The notes beneath the pieces were generated by a model. The model was not told where the DNA came from. It saw nothing but the letters and a program-made list of their open reading frames with translations, and ran no database searches. Below are positions 1 to 8,475 of a stretch of 44,029 nt of DNA, piece after piece. Each line of letters starts with the position of its first letter. Within the stretch, counting starts at the first letter, position 1. Source of the DNA: an uncultured Labrenzia sp. (lineage in GTDB: Bacteria; Pseudomonadota; Alphaproteobacteria; Rhizobiales; Stappiaceae); contig CALDSI010000325.1 in the NCBI GenBank assembly GCA_937911395.1, forward strand, positions 1 through 44,029. The letters run 5' to 3'. Made by a program: the position numbers and the translations under genes.

Positions 1-63
1 ACTCGCAATGCAAAAAACCGCGGCGGCTGAGTTTCAAACGCGAGAACTCTGCAAACGCGTGGT

Positions 64-93
64 TCCCGGATCTCCGCTGCACTTCGTCCGGGA
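64..93. repeat. REP-like palindrome downstream of dnaQ
   Basis: A 7-bp perfect stem TCCCGGA/TCCGGGA encloses a 16-nt loop. The complementary strand reads like the short palindromic intergenic repeats (TCCCGGAC...GATCCGGGA type) that recur in Rhizobiales genomes. That family assignment is from memory and only one copy of this form is in the window. It lies just beyond the dnaQ stop. The rest of bases 1-178 shows no gene I can support. Confidence 0.5.
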
Positions 94-178
94 TAACGAA
101 TAAGAGAAGGGCAGTTGCCTGATGATGCGGATCAAGCTTGCGAGTGACCGAGACAGTCGATCTTGTTCAAGATCCCGC

Positions 179-898
179 TTACCCGCCGTATTTCTTCCAG
201 AGCGCGCCATCGCCCATGCCGTCCACAAAGGCCTTGTGGGCGGTGAATTCGTCGTCTTTCAAAAGCGCAGACAAAGGTGCCGGACGGGGGCGGGCGTTGA
301 AGGAACCGAGTTCTCCAGGCTCTGATCCTGCGTCTCCAGACCCTCCAAGGCCATCTTCTTCATCCGGGTCCAGGATCAGCGCACGCTGTTTGCCGCCGAT
401 CATCTCCAGATAGACTTCGGCTAGGATTTCCGCATCGAGCAACGCGCCGTGTTTGACACGCTTGGAATTGTCAATGCCGTACCTTGAGCAAAGCGCATCG
501 AGCGAGTTCGGGCCAGTGGGGTGCTTGCGGCGGGCGATTTCGAGCGTATCGATCACCTGCGTGTTCGGGATGGTGCGCCGGCCAACCTTTTCGAGCTCGA
601 AATTGATGAAGCCCATGTCGAAGGCCGCATTGTGGATCACAAGCGTTGCATCGCCGACAAATCCCAGAAAGTCATCTGCGACCTGCTCAAAGAGAGGTTT
701 GTCGGACAAAAACTCTGCCGACAGCCCGTGAACCCGAAAGGCTTCCTCCGGCATGTCGCGCTGCGGATTGATATAGACGTGATAGGAGTTTCCCGTGGGA
801 ACGTGATTGATCAGTTCCACACCGCCAATTTCGACCAAACGGTCTCCACCGCGCGGATTAAGACCCGTCGTTTCCGTATCGAATGAGATTTCCCGCAT
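179..898 (-). CDS. dnaQ: DNA polymerase III epsilon subunit (3'-5' proofreading exonuclease)
   Basis: This is the proofreading exonuclease of the replicative DNA polymerase III core. The protein opens MREISFDTETTG, which contains the ExoI motif DTETTG with the metal-binding Asp and Glu. ExoII (HNAAFDMGF) lies mid-domain, and ExoIII is HGALLDAEILAEVY with the His of the DEDDh class. The ORF track extends 17 codons upstream, but family members begin at MREI, so I place the start at 898, giving 239 aa. The tail after about residue 170 is acidic/Gly-rich and then basic, as expected of the linker that binds the alpha subunit. It is the last gene of the leftward coaE-aroE-maf group, a conserved position beside the alphaproteobacterial origin. 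Confidence 0.96.
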   Translation of the reverse strand: MREISFDTETTGLNPRGGDRLVEIGGVELINHVPTGNSYHVYINPQRDMPEEAFRVHGLSAEFLSDKPLFEQVADDFLGFVGDATLVIHNAAFDMGFINFELEKVGRRTIPNTQVIDTLEIARRKHPTGPNSLDALCSRYGIDNSKRVKHGALLDAEILAEVYLEMIGGKQRALILDPDEEDGLGGSGDAGSEPGELGSFNARPRPAPLSALLKDDEFTAHKAFVDGMGDGALWKKYGG

Positions 899-1004
899 GG
901 TTCCGCCTGTTTTCCGTCTGTCCCATCTGCGCAAGCAGGCGCACTTCACGCAAGATCAGCGTCAGGTTTTCCCCGGTCTTCAGCAGGAAAAGCAGTGCAA
1001 ACCG

Positions 1005-1592
1005 TCAGCCTATTGCGGCCGAGGCTTTCAAGACAGCGGCGACCGACCGGTGTGCAGCGTCCATCCCCAATCCCGTATCAATGAGAAAATGCGCGCGCTT
1101 GCGCTTTTCAGCGTCCGGCATTTGTTTTGAAAAGATCGCCTCGAACCGGTCTTCGGTCATCCCCGGCCGGGCTAGGACACGATTTCTCTGGACAGCGGCG
1201 TCCGCCGTTACGACCACGACAGCGTCGACCCGCTTGTCGCCACCGGTTTCAAACAATAGCGGAATGTCCAGCACCACCACCCGGTGACGGTTAGTTTTGG
1301 CTTTTTCAAGAAACGCCAGTTCTTCCTCGCGCACCAAGGGGTGCACGATGGCCTCCAACCGCTTCATCGCTTCCGGTTTTCCCAGGACATGCGGGGAAAG
1401 CAGGGTTCGATCAACGGTTCCGTCAACCACGGTTCCGGGAAAAGCCGCTTCGATGAGTGGTGCCGCGCGGCCCGAATAGAGCGCGTGCACTGTCGCGTCT
1501 GAATCGTGGACGGGCACGCCCAGTTCAGCGAACATCTTGGCGGTGGTCGATTTTCCCATTCCGATGGAACCGGTCAATCCAAGCTTGATCAC
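1005..1592 (-). CDS. coaE: dephospho-CoA kinase
   Basis: CoaE phosphorylates the 3'-hydroxyl of dephospho-CoA, the last step of coenzyme A synthesis in the cytoplasm. The 195-aa protein is of normal family length. It starts [16 protein letters not shown], which contains the P-loop GSIGMGKS. It also has the conserved [10 protein letters not shown] segment and the HPLVR motif. The start codon overlaps the aroE stop by 4 bp, indicating translational coupling in an aroE-coaE operon. Recognition is secure. Confidence 0.96.
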   Translation of the reverse strand: MIKLGLTGSIGMGKSTTAKMFAELGVPVHDSDATVHALYSGRAAPLIEAAFPGTVVDGTVDRTLLSPHVLGKPEAMKRLEAIVHPLVREEELAFLEKAKTNRHRVVVLDIPLLFETGGDKRVDAVVVVTADAAVQRNRVLARPGMTEDRFEAIFSKQMPDAEKRKRAHFLIDTGLGMDAAHRSVAAVLKASAAIG

Positions 1593-2437
1593 GGTGTCAC
1601 CCCGAGATCAGCAAGAACCAGGTCGCGCAGTTCCTTATCGACCTCGGGCCGGACGCCAAACCAGCGCTCAAATCCCGGCACGGCCTGGTGAAGCAGCATG
1701 CCCAGGCCATCAACCGTTTTGTTGCCGCGTTCCGCGGCCTGTTTGAGAAGGTCCGTTTCCAAAGGCACATAGACGATGTCGGTGACAAGCGCGGACTTCG
1801 GCAACGGATCAAGATCAATTTCCAGCGGTGCTTTCCCCGTCATGCCAAGCGCAGTCGTGTTCACTAAAAGATCTGCCTCTCCAAGAAGTGTCCCCAGCTT
1901 GTCCCAAGCATGCGCTTTTGTTTTAGACCCAAATTGATCCTGAAGAACCTTCGCTTTTTCAAAGGTTCGATTGACGATATGCACTGCTGTGAATCCACGG
2001 GAAAGCAGAGCCCATATGATGGCCCGCGCCGCGCCGCCGGCGCCCAGAACGACAGCCGTTCCGCCAGATGCATCCCAACCGGGCGCCAATTGATCCAGAT
2101 TTCCCAAAAAACCAAGCCCGTCGGTGTTTGCACCGCATAATGCCCCGGTCTCATCCAGCCAGAGCGTGTTGGCGGCACCCATAGCCTTGGCCGCATCGTC
2201 CAGATGAGCGCAGGCTGCAGCGGCAACCTCCTTGTGTGGTACAGTCACATTCGCGCCGATCAATCCGGAGGCGGCAAAATTCTTGTAAAAGGCATTGGCT
2301 GTTTCCGGTGTGACCGGCACCCGGCCATACTCTCCGTCAAGGCCGTGTTTCTTGAGCCAATATCCATGCACGAGCGGAGACCGGGATTGATCAACCGGAA
2401 AGCCTGTTATCGCAGCTTTTCTAGTGCTTGCACTCAT
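1589..2437 (-). CDS. aroE: shikimate dehydrogenase (NADP+)
   Basis: AroE reduces 3-dehydroshikimate to shikimate in aromatic amino acid synthesis. The N-terminal substrate domain has the [11 protein letters not shown] motif and the catalytic-Lys segment NVTVPHKE. The dinucleotide-binding motif [11 protein letters not shown] is followed by the NRTFEKA loop that contacts NADP. At 282 aa it is of full length. It overlaps maf upstream and coaE downstream by 4 bp each, so the three are probably translated together. Confidence 0.96.
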   Translation of the reverse strand: MSASTRKAAITGFPVDQSRSPLVHGYWLKKHGLDGEYGRVPVTPETANAFYKNFAASGLIGANVTVPHKEVAAAACAHLDDAAKAMGAANTLWLDETGALCGANTDGLGFLGNLDQLAPGWDASGGTAVVLGAGGAARAIIWALLSRGFTAVHIVNRTFEKAKVLQDQFGSKTKAHAWDKLGTLLGEADLLVNTTALGMTGKAPLEIDLDPLPKSALVTDIVYVPLETDLLKQAAERGNKTVDGLGMLLHQAVPGFERWFGVRPEVDKELRDLVLADLGVTP

Positions 2438-3027
2438 GCCTCGATCACTCCGAGTTCCCGCAGCTGCGCCAACAACGGCAGCATCGGCAAACCAAGGATT
2501 GTGAAATAGTCGCCATCAATCTTTTCAAAGAGTTGCAGACCCAATCCTTCCAACTGATAGGCCCCGACACTCGACAAAACGTCGTCGCCGGCCTCAGCCA
2601 GATAATGACCGACAAATGCCGGCGAAAAGGTCCGCATGGTCAAACGCGCCGTCGACACGTGCCGCCAAATCGCTTCACCATCCTTGGAAATCACGACAGC
2701 TGACAGGAGTTCATGAGTTTTTCCAGAAAATGCAAGCAACTGCCGGCGGGCCGCTTCCATATCTTCCGGTTTGGTCCGGCGCTCGCCTTCAAACGCAAGG
2801 ATCTGGTCCGCACCAATCACCAGTTCGCCAGTACGGCGCGTGCTGACGTCATTTGCTTTTGCTTCCGCCAGAACACTGGCCAAGTCTTCTGGTGGGAACC
2901 CGGCTTCCAGGAGCGGAGCCTCCACGGCGCGTTCGTCCACATTTGCCGGATCGACATCGATGATCAGACCCGCATTTCTCATCAGTTCAGCGCGGATCTT
3001 GCTGCCGCTTGCCAAAACCAGTGCCAT
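2434..3027 (-). CDS. maf: Maf-family nucleoside triphosphate pyrophosphatase
   Basis: Maf/YceF-like proteins hydrolyse non-canonical or modified nucleoside triphosphates to monophosphates. The N-terminus [16 protein letters not shown] carries the phosphate-binding loop of the family, and [11 protein letters not shown] contains the catalytic Asp region. I chose ATG at 3027 rather than the ORF start at 3078, because AGAGGAT sits at good spacing before it and the family begins at this residue; this gives 197 aa. It lies between ppsR and aroE, as at other alphaproteobacterial origins. Confidence 0.93.
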   Translation of the reverse strand: MALVLASGSKIRAELMRNAGLIIDVDPANVDERAVEAPLLEAGFPPEDLASVLAEAKANDVSTRRTGELVIGADQILAFEGERRTKPEDMEAARRQLLAFSGKTHELLSAVVISKDGEAIWRHVSTARLTMRTFSPAFVGHYLAEAGDDVLSSVGAYQLEGLGLQLFEKIDGDYFTILGLPMLPLLAQLRELGVIEA

Positions 3028-3055
3028 GGTATCCTCTTGAAATGAAAAGTCCGGA

Positions 3056-3904
3056 TTACTCCGATACTCCGTTTTCACGTGCTGTCTTGTAGTCTTTGAA
3101 CAACGTCAGAATTTCCGCAGCCGTTTCCTCAATCGACCGGCGCGTCACGTCAATCAGCGGCCAATTGTGTTCCGAACACAGGCGCCGGGTCATGTTGATC
3201 TCCCGGGAAATCTCTTTCCGATCAACATACTGATCGTTATAACCTTCTGAATTTAATGATAAAACTCTGTTCCGGCGGATCTGTTGGATCCGTTCTGCAG
3301 AGGCGATCAATCCCACCACCATCGGGTTCTTCAAGGATTTGACGCTTTCCGGAAGCGGAATGTCCGGAACCAGCGGCACATTTGCCGCCTTGATGCCGCG
3401 GTTCGCAAGATAAATGCATGTCGGTGTTTTTGAGGTTCTCGAAATACCCAAAAGCACGATGTCGGCGGACTCCAGGTCGTCCCAAATCTGCCCGTCGTCA
3501 TGCATCATGGTGTAGTTCAGCGCTTCCATCCGGCTGAAATACTCCGCATCCATTTCATGCTGACCACCGATGCGGTGGGTCTGCGTAACATTCAAATAGG
3601 ATTGAAAGACCGCGAAAACCGGATCCAGAATGTTGACGAATGGCGTTCCCAATTCGCGGCACTTTTGTTCCAGCCTTTGAGCAATTTCCTCGTCCACCAA
3701 TGTGTAGAGAACAATTCCCGGGGCTTTTTCAATTTCACTGATCACCCGGTCAAGCTGTTTCTGGGAGCGCACCAACGGGTAAACATGCTCTATCTCCTGA
3801 ACATTTTCGTACTGAACCGTCGCGGCACGCGCGACCGTCATCAGGGTTTCGCCAGTGGAGTCCGAGACCAGATGCAGATGAAAGTAGTGTCTCGGATTAT
3901 TCAC
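3056..3904 (-). CDS. ppsR: pyruvate,phosphate dikinase / PEP synthase regulatory protein (DUF299 kinase/pyrophosphorylase)
   Basis: This family switches pyruvate phosphate dikinase or PEP synthase off and on by ADP-dependent threonine phosphorylation and Pi-dependent dephosphorylation. The protein has the N-terminal [10 protein letters not shown] motif and the P-loop-like [10 protein letters not shown] around residues 154-163, both diagnostic. Length (282 aa) is normal. It begins with GTG preceded by CTGGGGAT. The target enzyme is not in the window; in this group it is more often PPDK than PEP synthase. The gene is the left border of the presumed origin and corresponds to the RP001-type gene there. 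Confidence 0.92.
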   Translation of the reverse strand: MNNPRHYFHLHLVSDSTGETLMTVARAATVQYENVQEIEHVYPLVRSQKQLDRVISEIEKAPGIVLYTLVDEEIAQRLEQKCRELGTPFVNILDPVFAVFQSYLNVTQTHRIGGQHEMDAEYFSRMEALNYTMMHDDGQIWDDLESADIVLLGISRTSKTPTCIYLANRGIKAANVPLVPDIPLPESVKSLKNPMVVGLIASAERIQQIRRNRVLSLNSEGYNDQYVDRKEISREINMTRRLCSEHNWPLIDVTRRSIEETAAEILTLFKDYKTARENGVSE

Positions 3905-3992
3905 GGTGTCATCCCCAGGGGTGTTGATGAGTTGGGAGTTGCTGTCATTGCTCTCTGCCTAGCACGGATTTATGCCCGCTCCGCCGATTTTA

Positions 3993-4008
3993 TTAACAAT
4001 GTCTAAAC
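3993..4008 (+). promoter_or_regulatory. CtrA-like site 1 in oriC
   Basis: TTAA-N7-TAAAC, one base off the CtrA consensus TTAA-N7-TTAAC. The same form recurs at 4102. CtrA blocks initiation at the Caulobacter origin; a similar role here is inferred. Confidence 0.4.
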
Positions 4009-4043
4009 GCCGGGAAACTGAAACCGGAATGGTTGTGAGGTTT

Positions 4044-4052
4044 TGTGGATCA
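4044..4052 (-). promoter_or_regulatory. DnaA-box-like 9-mer
   Basis: TGTGGATCA matches TGTGGATAA (complement of TTATCCACA) at 8 of 9 bases. Confidence 0.5.
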
Positions 4053-4101
4053 ACATGAGGCCTGTGACATTTCGACAGGCTATCCACCAACGCACAAATT
4101 C

Positions 4102-4117
4102 TTAACGAAAGGTAAAC
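4102..4117 (+). promoter_or_regulatory. CtrA-like site 2 in oriC
   Basis: TTAA-CGAAAGG-TAAAC, the same one-mismatch architecture as the motif at 3993, 109 bp away. Confidence 0.4.
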
Positions 4118-4229
4118 ATTTTTCTAAATCGCTGTAATTGCGCGCGAAATTTTGTTATCGACTCCTGGGGAGGAGTTAACGCGTGTTTGCTGCCGGATTT
4201 TTCCCTAAACAGTTATTGGAGTGACGGAT

Positions 4230-4238
4230 TGTGGATGA
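4230..4238 (-). promoter_or_regulatory. DnaA-box-like 9-mer
   Basis: TGTGGATGA matches TGTGGATAA at 8 of 9 bases and sits about 25 bp from the AT-rich tract. Confidence 0.5.
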
Positions 4239-4260
4239 AAAAAGATCCCGGTAATCCACG

Positions 4261-4310
4261 TTCTAATATAAAAAACAGATTCAAATATAGAATCTTATTA
4301 GATTTGAAAT
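4261..4310. other. AT-rich tract, candidate DNA unwinding element
   Basis: This 50-bp stretch is almost entirely A/T, in contrast to its GC-rich surroundings. It holds two GANTC sites as an inverted pair (GATTC at 4278, GAATC at 4290, 7 bp between). It ends at the hemE leader, so it may also serve as the hemE promoter region. Confidence 0.5.
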
Positions 4311-4329
4311 GTGGGAAAGGCGCGACCGT

Positions 4330-5358
4330 ATGAAGTCCAAAGACAGAACCGTAATGCGGGTTCTCTCCGGAGAAAAGATCTGGCCACCTCCCATCTGGAT
4401 GATGCGTCAAGCCGGCCGTTATCTCCCCGAGTATCGGGAAGTCAGAGCCAAGGCGAAAAACTTTCTCGACTTCTGCTATTCCCCGGATCTCGCAACCGAG
4501 GTCACTCTCCAGCCGATCCGCCGCTATGGCTTTGATGCGAGTATTTTGTTCTCGGACATCTTCGTCGTGCCGGATGCAATCGGATATCCGGTCAGGTTCG
4601 AAGAAGGACGGGGGCCAGTTCTGGAACCTCTATCATCAGAACTGATCGACCGTCTCGAACAGGATAAGGCCGAGGATCATCTCAAACCGGTCATAGAAAC
4701 GGTTTCGCGCCTCAGAGCGGATCTGCCTGAAGAAACGACATTACTCGGCTTCTGTGGCGCTCCCTGGACAGTTGCCTGTTATTCGGTTGCCGGTCACACG
4801 ACACAGGATCAAGTAGCTGCTCGTGTTGGTGCTTACAAACGTCCGGATTTGATGCAGCGATTTATCGACGAGCTCATCACTGCGTCGATTGCCTATCTGA
4901 TCCGCCAATTGGATGCGGGCGCTGATGCGCTTCAAATCTTTGATACCTGGGCTGGTGTTCTGGATGATGCCGGGTTTCGCCGGTGGTGTATTGAACCGAC
5001 GCGCAAGATTGTCGACGGTGTAAAAGCAGCCCGGCCGGATGCCAAGATCATCGGTTTCCCGAAAGCCTCATCCGCTCGCATGCAAGCTTACATCAAGGGA
5101 ACAGGTGTGGATGCGGTTGGTTTCGACTGGACTGCACCGGACCATTTGGCATTGGAGATCCAGAAACACGTTCCAATCCAGGGCAATCTGGATCCGATGC
5201 GTCTCGTCGCTGGCGGCAAGGCATTGGAAGACGGTGTTCAGCACATCCTGAAGACGTTCGACAAAGGGCCGTTCATCTTCAATCTCGGCCATGGGGTTAC
5301 ACCGGATGCGGATCCGGAAAACGTGGCACGGATGGTTGAGATGGTGAAACAGGGATAA
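4330..5358 (+). CDS. hemE: uroporphyrinogen decarboxylase
   Basis: HemE decarboxylates the four acetate side chains of uroporphyrinogen III to give coproporphyrinogen III in haem synthesis. Diagnostic motifs are PIWMMRQAGRYLPEYRE near the N-terminus, where Arg binds substrate carboxylates, the FSDI motif with its catalytic Asp, and GFCGAPWT. The ORF opens at 4309, but ATG at 4330 follows GGAAAGG at suitable spacing and gives the usual MKSKDRTV start (342 aa). hemJ begins 3 bp after its stop, so the two form a haem operon. Confidence 0.96.
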   Translation: MKSKDRTVMRVLSGEKIWPPPIWMMRQAGRYLPEYREVRAKAKNFLDFCYSPDLATEVTLQPIRRYGFDASILFSDIFVVPDAIGYPVRFEEGRGPVLEPLSSELIDRLEQDKAEDHLKPVIETVSRLRADLPEETTLLGFCGAPWTVACYSVAGHTTQDQVAARVGAYKRPDLMQRFIDELITASIAYLIRQLDAGADALQIFDTWAGVLDDAGFRRWCIEPTRKIVDGVKAARPDAKIIGFPKASSARMQAYIKGTGVDAVGFDWTAPDHLALEIQKHVPIQGNLDPMRLVAGGKALEDGVQHILKTFDKGPFIFNLGHGVTPDADPENVARMVEMVKQG

Positions 5359-5361
5359 TCG

Positions 5362-5790
5362 ATGGACCTTTATCTCTGGGTGAAGGCTCTTCACGTCATT
5401 TCCATCATCGCATGGATGGCCGGTTTGCTTTATCTGCCGCGGCTGTTTGTCTATCACGTGGACGCAGAGGTTGGCTCAGTCCAATCGGAAACATTCAAGG
5501 TGATGGAACGGCGGCTTCTGAAAGCCATCATGACACCGGCCATGATTGCGTCATGGGTGTTCGGGCTCTGGACAGCTTACGAGTTGAATGCGTGGAGTGA
5601 TGGCTGGTTTCACGCCAAACTTCTCCTTGTATTCATCATGTCCGGGTTTCACGGACATTTGTCAAAATGCGTGAAGGCGTTTGCCGCGGATCAGAATACC
5701 CGGTCCACCCGTTATTTCCGGATGATCAATGAGATACCGACAGTGATCATGATCATCGTAGTCATTTTGGTGATTGTGAAACCTTTCTGA
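5362..5790 (+). CDS. hemJ: protoporphyrinogen IX oxidase HemJ (inner membrane)
   Basis: HemJ oxidises protoporphyrinogen IX to protoporphyrin IX in bacteria that lack HemG/HemY. The 142-aa protein has four hydrophobic helices. The family's conserved His is in the first helix (ALHVISIIAWMAGLLYLPR), and a conserved Lys is in WFHAKLLLV. It is coupled to hemE and followed by a clear terminator. Older annotations call this family a CopD-like conserved membrane protein. Confidence 0.93.
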   Translation: MDLYLWVKALHVISIIAWMAGLLYLPRLFVYHVDAEVGSVQSETFKVMERRLLKAIMTPAMIASWVFGLWTAYELNAWSDGWFHAKLLLVFIMSGFHGHLSKCVKAFAADQNTRSTRYFRMINEIPTVIMIIVVILVIVKPF

Positions 5791-5815
5791 TTTCCAATTG
5801 AAAACTGACGTTAAG

Positions 5816-5849
5816 AAAGGCGGCGTTCGAAGGGATGGCCGCCTTTTTT
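5816..5849 (+). terminator. Rho-independent terminator of hemE-hemJ
   Basis: AAAGGCGGC pairs perfectly with GCCGCCTTT around a 13-nt loop and is followed by a run of six T. Confidence 0.88.
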
Positions 5850-6086
5850 GGGTGCAACGCAACAATGCCCAAAGAACCGGCAGAATTCCCGTCTTGCGCT
5901 CGCCGACAAAACAACGTATCTTCCGACCACTTCGATTTGGTGACGCTGCGTAGCCTAACATCCCGCGTTCACCGGCAATCTGGACACAGTTAGACGTCTT
6001 TCAGATTTTTCCGGCCCTCCCATCTTCCTGGGTCCGGAACGACCTTCCAAACCAATATCCATATCAACGTTAAGACCCCAAACTCG

Positions 6087-7352
6087 ATGCGGGAAATGAA
6101 ACTCAAAGACCTAAAAGAAAAAACACCGACCGAGCTCCTGCAAAAAGCGGAAGAGCTTGAAGTCGAAAACGCCAGCACCATGCGCAAGCAGGAGCTGATG
6201 TTCGCAATCCTGAAGAACCTTGCTGCTCAAGACGTAGAGATCATCGGCGAAGGTGTTGTTGAAGTCCTGCAGGATGGTTTTGGCTTCCTGCGGTCGCCAG
6301 ACGCCAACTACCTGCCGGGTCCGGACGACATCTATGTGTCTCCGTCTCAGATCCGGCGGTTCTCTTTGCGCACAGGAGACACTGTCGAAGGCCAGATCCG
6401 CAGCCCGAAAGAGGGCGAACGATATTTTGCGCTTTTGAAGGTCAATACCATCAATTTTGAAGATCCGGACAAAGCTCGGCACAAGGTTCACTTTGATAAT
6501 CTGACGCCGCTCTATCCGGATGAGAAATTCAAGATGGAGATCGAAGATCCGACCATTAAGGATCTGTCGTCCCGGGTCATCGATCTGGTCGCTCCACTTG
6601 GTAAGGGGCAGCGTGCCTTGATCACGGCGCCGCCGCGGACCGGTAAGACCGTCTTCCTGCAGAACATTGCAAAGTCGATCACCAACAATCATCCGGAATG
6701 TTATTTGATCGTTCTTCTGATCGATGAACGGCCGGAAGAAGTGACAGACATGCAACGGACGGTCGATGGCGAAGTGGTCTCGTCCACATTCGACGAACCG
6801 GCGTCCCGTCACGTTCAGGTCGCCGAGATGGTGATCGAGAAGGCAAAACGGCTCACCGAACATGGCCGCGATGTTGTTATCCTGCTGGATTCCATTACGC
6901 GCCTTGGCCGGGCTTACAACACGGTTGTTCCGTCCTCCGGCAAGGTCCTGACCGGTGGTGTCGATGCCAACGCGCTTCAGCGTCCGAAACGCTTCTTTGG
7001 TGCTGCTCGTAACATTGAAGAGGGTGGCTCGCTCACCATCATCGCAACCGCGCTGATCGATACCGGCAGCCGGATGGATGAAGTCATCTTCGAAGAGTTC
7101 AAGGGCACGGGTAACTCCGAAATCATCCTGGATCGGAAAATCTCCGACAAGCGTGTTTATCCGGCGATCGACATTCAACGGTCCGGTACGCGTAAGGAAG
7201 AATTGCTGGTTCCGCCGGAGCGTCTCAAAAAGACCTTCGTTCTGCGCCGGATCCTCAATCCGATGGGGACAGTGGATGCGGTCGAATTCCTGCTCGACAA
7301 GCTCAAGCAAACAAAGTCGAACGACGACTTCTTCGACAGCATGAACACCTGA
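6087..7352 (+). CDS. rho: transcription termination factor Rho
   Basis: Rho is a hexameric RNA helicase that ends transcription. The 421-aa protein has the N-terminal helical Rho_N region. The RNA-binding cold-shock-like fold carries GFGFLRS around residues 64-70. The ATPase domain has Walker A APPRTGKT at 181-188 and the [12 protein letters not shown] segment with catalytic acidic residues. The start could be codon 1 (MREMKL) or codon 4; neither has a strong ribosome site. About 240 bp of leader separates it from the hemJ terminator, room for the autoregulation known for rho genes. Confidence 0.97.
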   Translation: MREMKLKDLKEKTPTELLQKAEELEVENASTMRKQELMFAILKNLAAQDVEIIGEGVVEVLQDGFGFLRSPDANYLPGPDDIYVSPSQIRRFSLRTGDTVEGQIRSPKEGERYFALLKVNTINFEDPDKARHKVHFDNLTPLYPDEKFKMEIEDPTIKDLSSRVIDLVAPLGKGQRALITAPPRTGKTVFLQNIAKSITNNHPECYLIVLLIDERPEEVTDMQRTVDGEVVSSTFDEPASRHVQVAEMVIEKAKRLTEHGRDVVILLDSITRLGRAYNTVVPSSGKVLTGGVDANALQRPKRFFGAARNIEEGGSLTIIATALIDTGSRMDEVIFEEFKGTGNSEIILDRKISDKRVYPAIDIQRSGTRKEELLVPPERLKKTFVLRRILNPMGTVDAVEFLLDKLKQTKSNDDFFDSMNT

Positions 7353-7384
7353 TCGTTTTATCTCACGATCGTTGTTATCGGTGG

Positions 7385-7420
7385 AGGCGTGATCCAGATT
7401 GGGTCACGCCTTTACCTTTT
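7385..7420 (+). terminator. Rho-independent terminator after rho
   Basis: An 11-bp stem AGGCGTGATCC/GGGTCACGCCT (one G-T wobble) with a 5-nt loop precedes TTTACCTTTT. Confidence 0.82.
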
Positions 7421-7429
7421 GTTAAGACA

Positions 7430-7445
7430 TGTTTCACGTGAATCC
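7430..7445 (+). promoter_or_regulatory. parS: parS-like site 1
   Basis: TGTTTCACGTGAATCC has 13 of 16 bases of the parS consensus TGTTTCACGTGAAACA. Its right edge forms a GAATC (GANTC) site. It lies in the rho-GNAT intergenic gap. Confidence 0.85.
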
Positions 7446-7468
7446 AGATTTAGATTCGGACCCGTTTT

Positions 7469-8041
7469 ATGACCCAAAACTTTCTCTTGGAAACAAAGCG
7501 GCTGATCTGCCGTAACTGGCAAGATGCTGATCTCGAACAATTTGCCCGGATGTGCGCTGACCCTCAGGTCATGCGGTATTTTCCCGAGCCACTCACCTAT
7601 GATCAAACCGCTGCTTTGATTGATAGGGCGAAGGCTAAGCAAGAACAGGATGGCTTTTGTTTTACGCCAGTGGAAACCAGGGACACATCTGAGTTTCTCG
7701 GGTTCATTGGCTTGAGTATTCCCGCCTACGCCAAGCCGCTTCCTTTTGGTCCCTGCGTTGAAGTTGGTTGGCGTTTGAAGCGCTCAGCCTGGGGGAAGGG
7801 TTACGCAAGTGAAGCTGCAACAGCCTGGCTTCGATTCGGTTTTGAAACCATCGGTCTTGAGGAAATCGTTTCCTTCACTGCAGAAACGAACATTCCATCT
7901 CAAAAGGTTATGGCGCGAATCGGTATGCGCAGGGATCCGGCGGATGACTTTCTTCACCCGATGCTTCCAGTTGGGCATGCACTTGCACATCATGTTTTGT
8001 ATCGGCTGGACCGCAAAACTTGGGCTAGCCGTCAGGTCTGA
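7469..8041 (+). CDS. GNAT-family N-acetyltransferase (RimJ/RimL type)
   Basis: The protein has the Acetyltransf_3-type layout. LETKRLICRNWQDADL opens it, EVGWRLKRSAWGKGYASEA is the motif-A acetyl-CoA pyrophosphate loop, and TAETNIPSQKVMARIGM is the C-terminal Asn/Ser segment. Such enzymes acetylate protein N-termini or small amines; the substrate cannot be told. It is a single gene between rho and mnmE, bracketed by parS-like sites. Confidence 0.85.
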   Translation: MTQNFLLETKRLICRNWQDADLEQFARMCADPQVMRYFPEPLTYDQTAALIDRAKAKQEQDGFCFTPVETRDTSEFLGFIGLSIPAYAKPLPFGPCVEVGWRLKRSAWGKGYASEAATAWLRFGFETIGLEEIVSFTAETNIPSQKVMARIGMRRDPADDFLHPMLPVGHALAHHVLYRLDRKTWASRQV

Positions 8042-8071
8042 CCAACGCAGAACTGCTAAAAACAGGTTTAA

Positions 8072-8087
8072 AGATTCACGTGAAACA
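8072..8087 (-). promoter_or_regulatory. parS: parS-like site 2
   Basis: Its complement reads TGTTTCACGTGAATCT, the same variant as site 1 in reverse orientation, with a GATTC at its left edge on the plus strand. Confidence 0.82.
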
Positions 8088-8146
8088 CAGATCCGCACGG
8101 TGACGGGTGTTCGGGAACCTGATACCGGAATTAACAGTCCGAAAAA

Positions 8147-8162
8147 TGTTTCACGTGAATCC
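8147..8162 (+). promoter_or_regulatory. parS: parS-like site 3
   Basis: TGTTTCACGTGAATCC, identical over 16 bp to site 1. The 8042-8475 gap holds three such sites and no gene I can support. Confidence 0.85.
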
Positions 8163-8277
8163 GAATTGATTCGGGTACGGATTGTTTTCGGGCCAGGCTC
8201 TGAAATTGCCAAGACTGCGATAAGAGCTCCATAATCCACGTACTCAATGGGCGATCTTTCTGACAGGCAAAGGCGCG

Positions 8278-8293
8278 TGATTCACGTGAAACA
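8278..8293 (-). promoter_or_regulatory. parS: parS-like site 4
   Basis: TGATTCACGTGAAACA, one mismatch from consensus. Its complement is TGTTTCACGTGAATCA, the same variant as sites 5 and 6. It contains GATTC. Confidence 0.88.
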
Positions 8294-8475
8294 GACATAC
8301 CTATTAATCGCTCAAACGATCTAGTTTGATTCGGCTCAGCAACGTCTTTCGGTTCCAAAACCGGAGAATTCCTCGAAGCTGTGTTCCGACCATGGACCAG
8401 GTTCCCCACCACCTTTCTAACGTTCGTGCTTCTTGATAAAGAGGCACCAAGGATACCTCTGAAACGGAAAGTTAT

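Larger units (their letters stand above)
3905..4329. other. oriC: candidate chromosomal replication origin (oriC)
   Basis: A 425-bp non-coding interval separates divergent ppsR and hemE, the place of the Caulobacter origin (hemE-RP001 interval; established knowledge). It contains two DnaA-box-like 9-mers with one mismatch to TGTGGATAA (4044-4052, 4230-4238). Weaker ones with two mismatches lie at 4080-4088, 4155-4163 and 4252-4260. It also has two CtrA-like motifs, three GANTC sites and a 50-bp very AT-rich tract beside hemE. No plausible gene lies inside. The parS cluster and parAB begin 3 kb away. Origin function is inferred from order and motifs; no skew was calculated. Confidence 0.8.

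Noticed and set aside
3071-3086. TTTTCACGTGCTGT, possible parS half-site in ppsR
   Set aside because: Only the left half and core match; the right half diverges.
5853-6086. Possible riboswitch or leader gene before rho
   Set aside because: No known RNA class or coding frame could be supported; only autoregulation of rho by its leader is plausible from general knowledge.
6111-7310. 399-aa ORF opposite rho
   Set aside because: Antisense shadow of rho with no family features.
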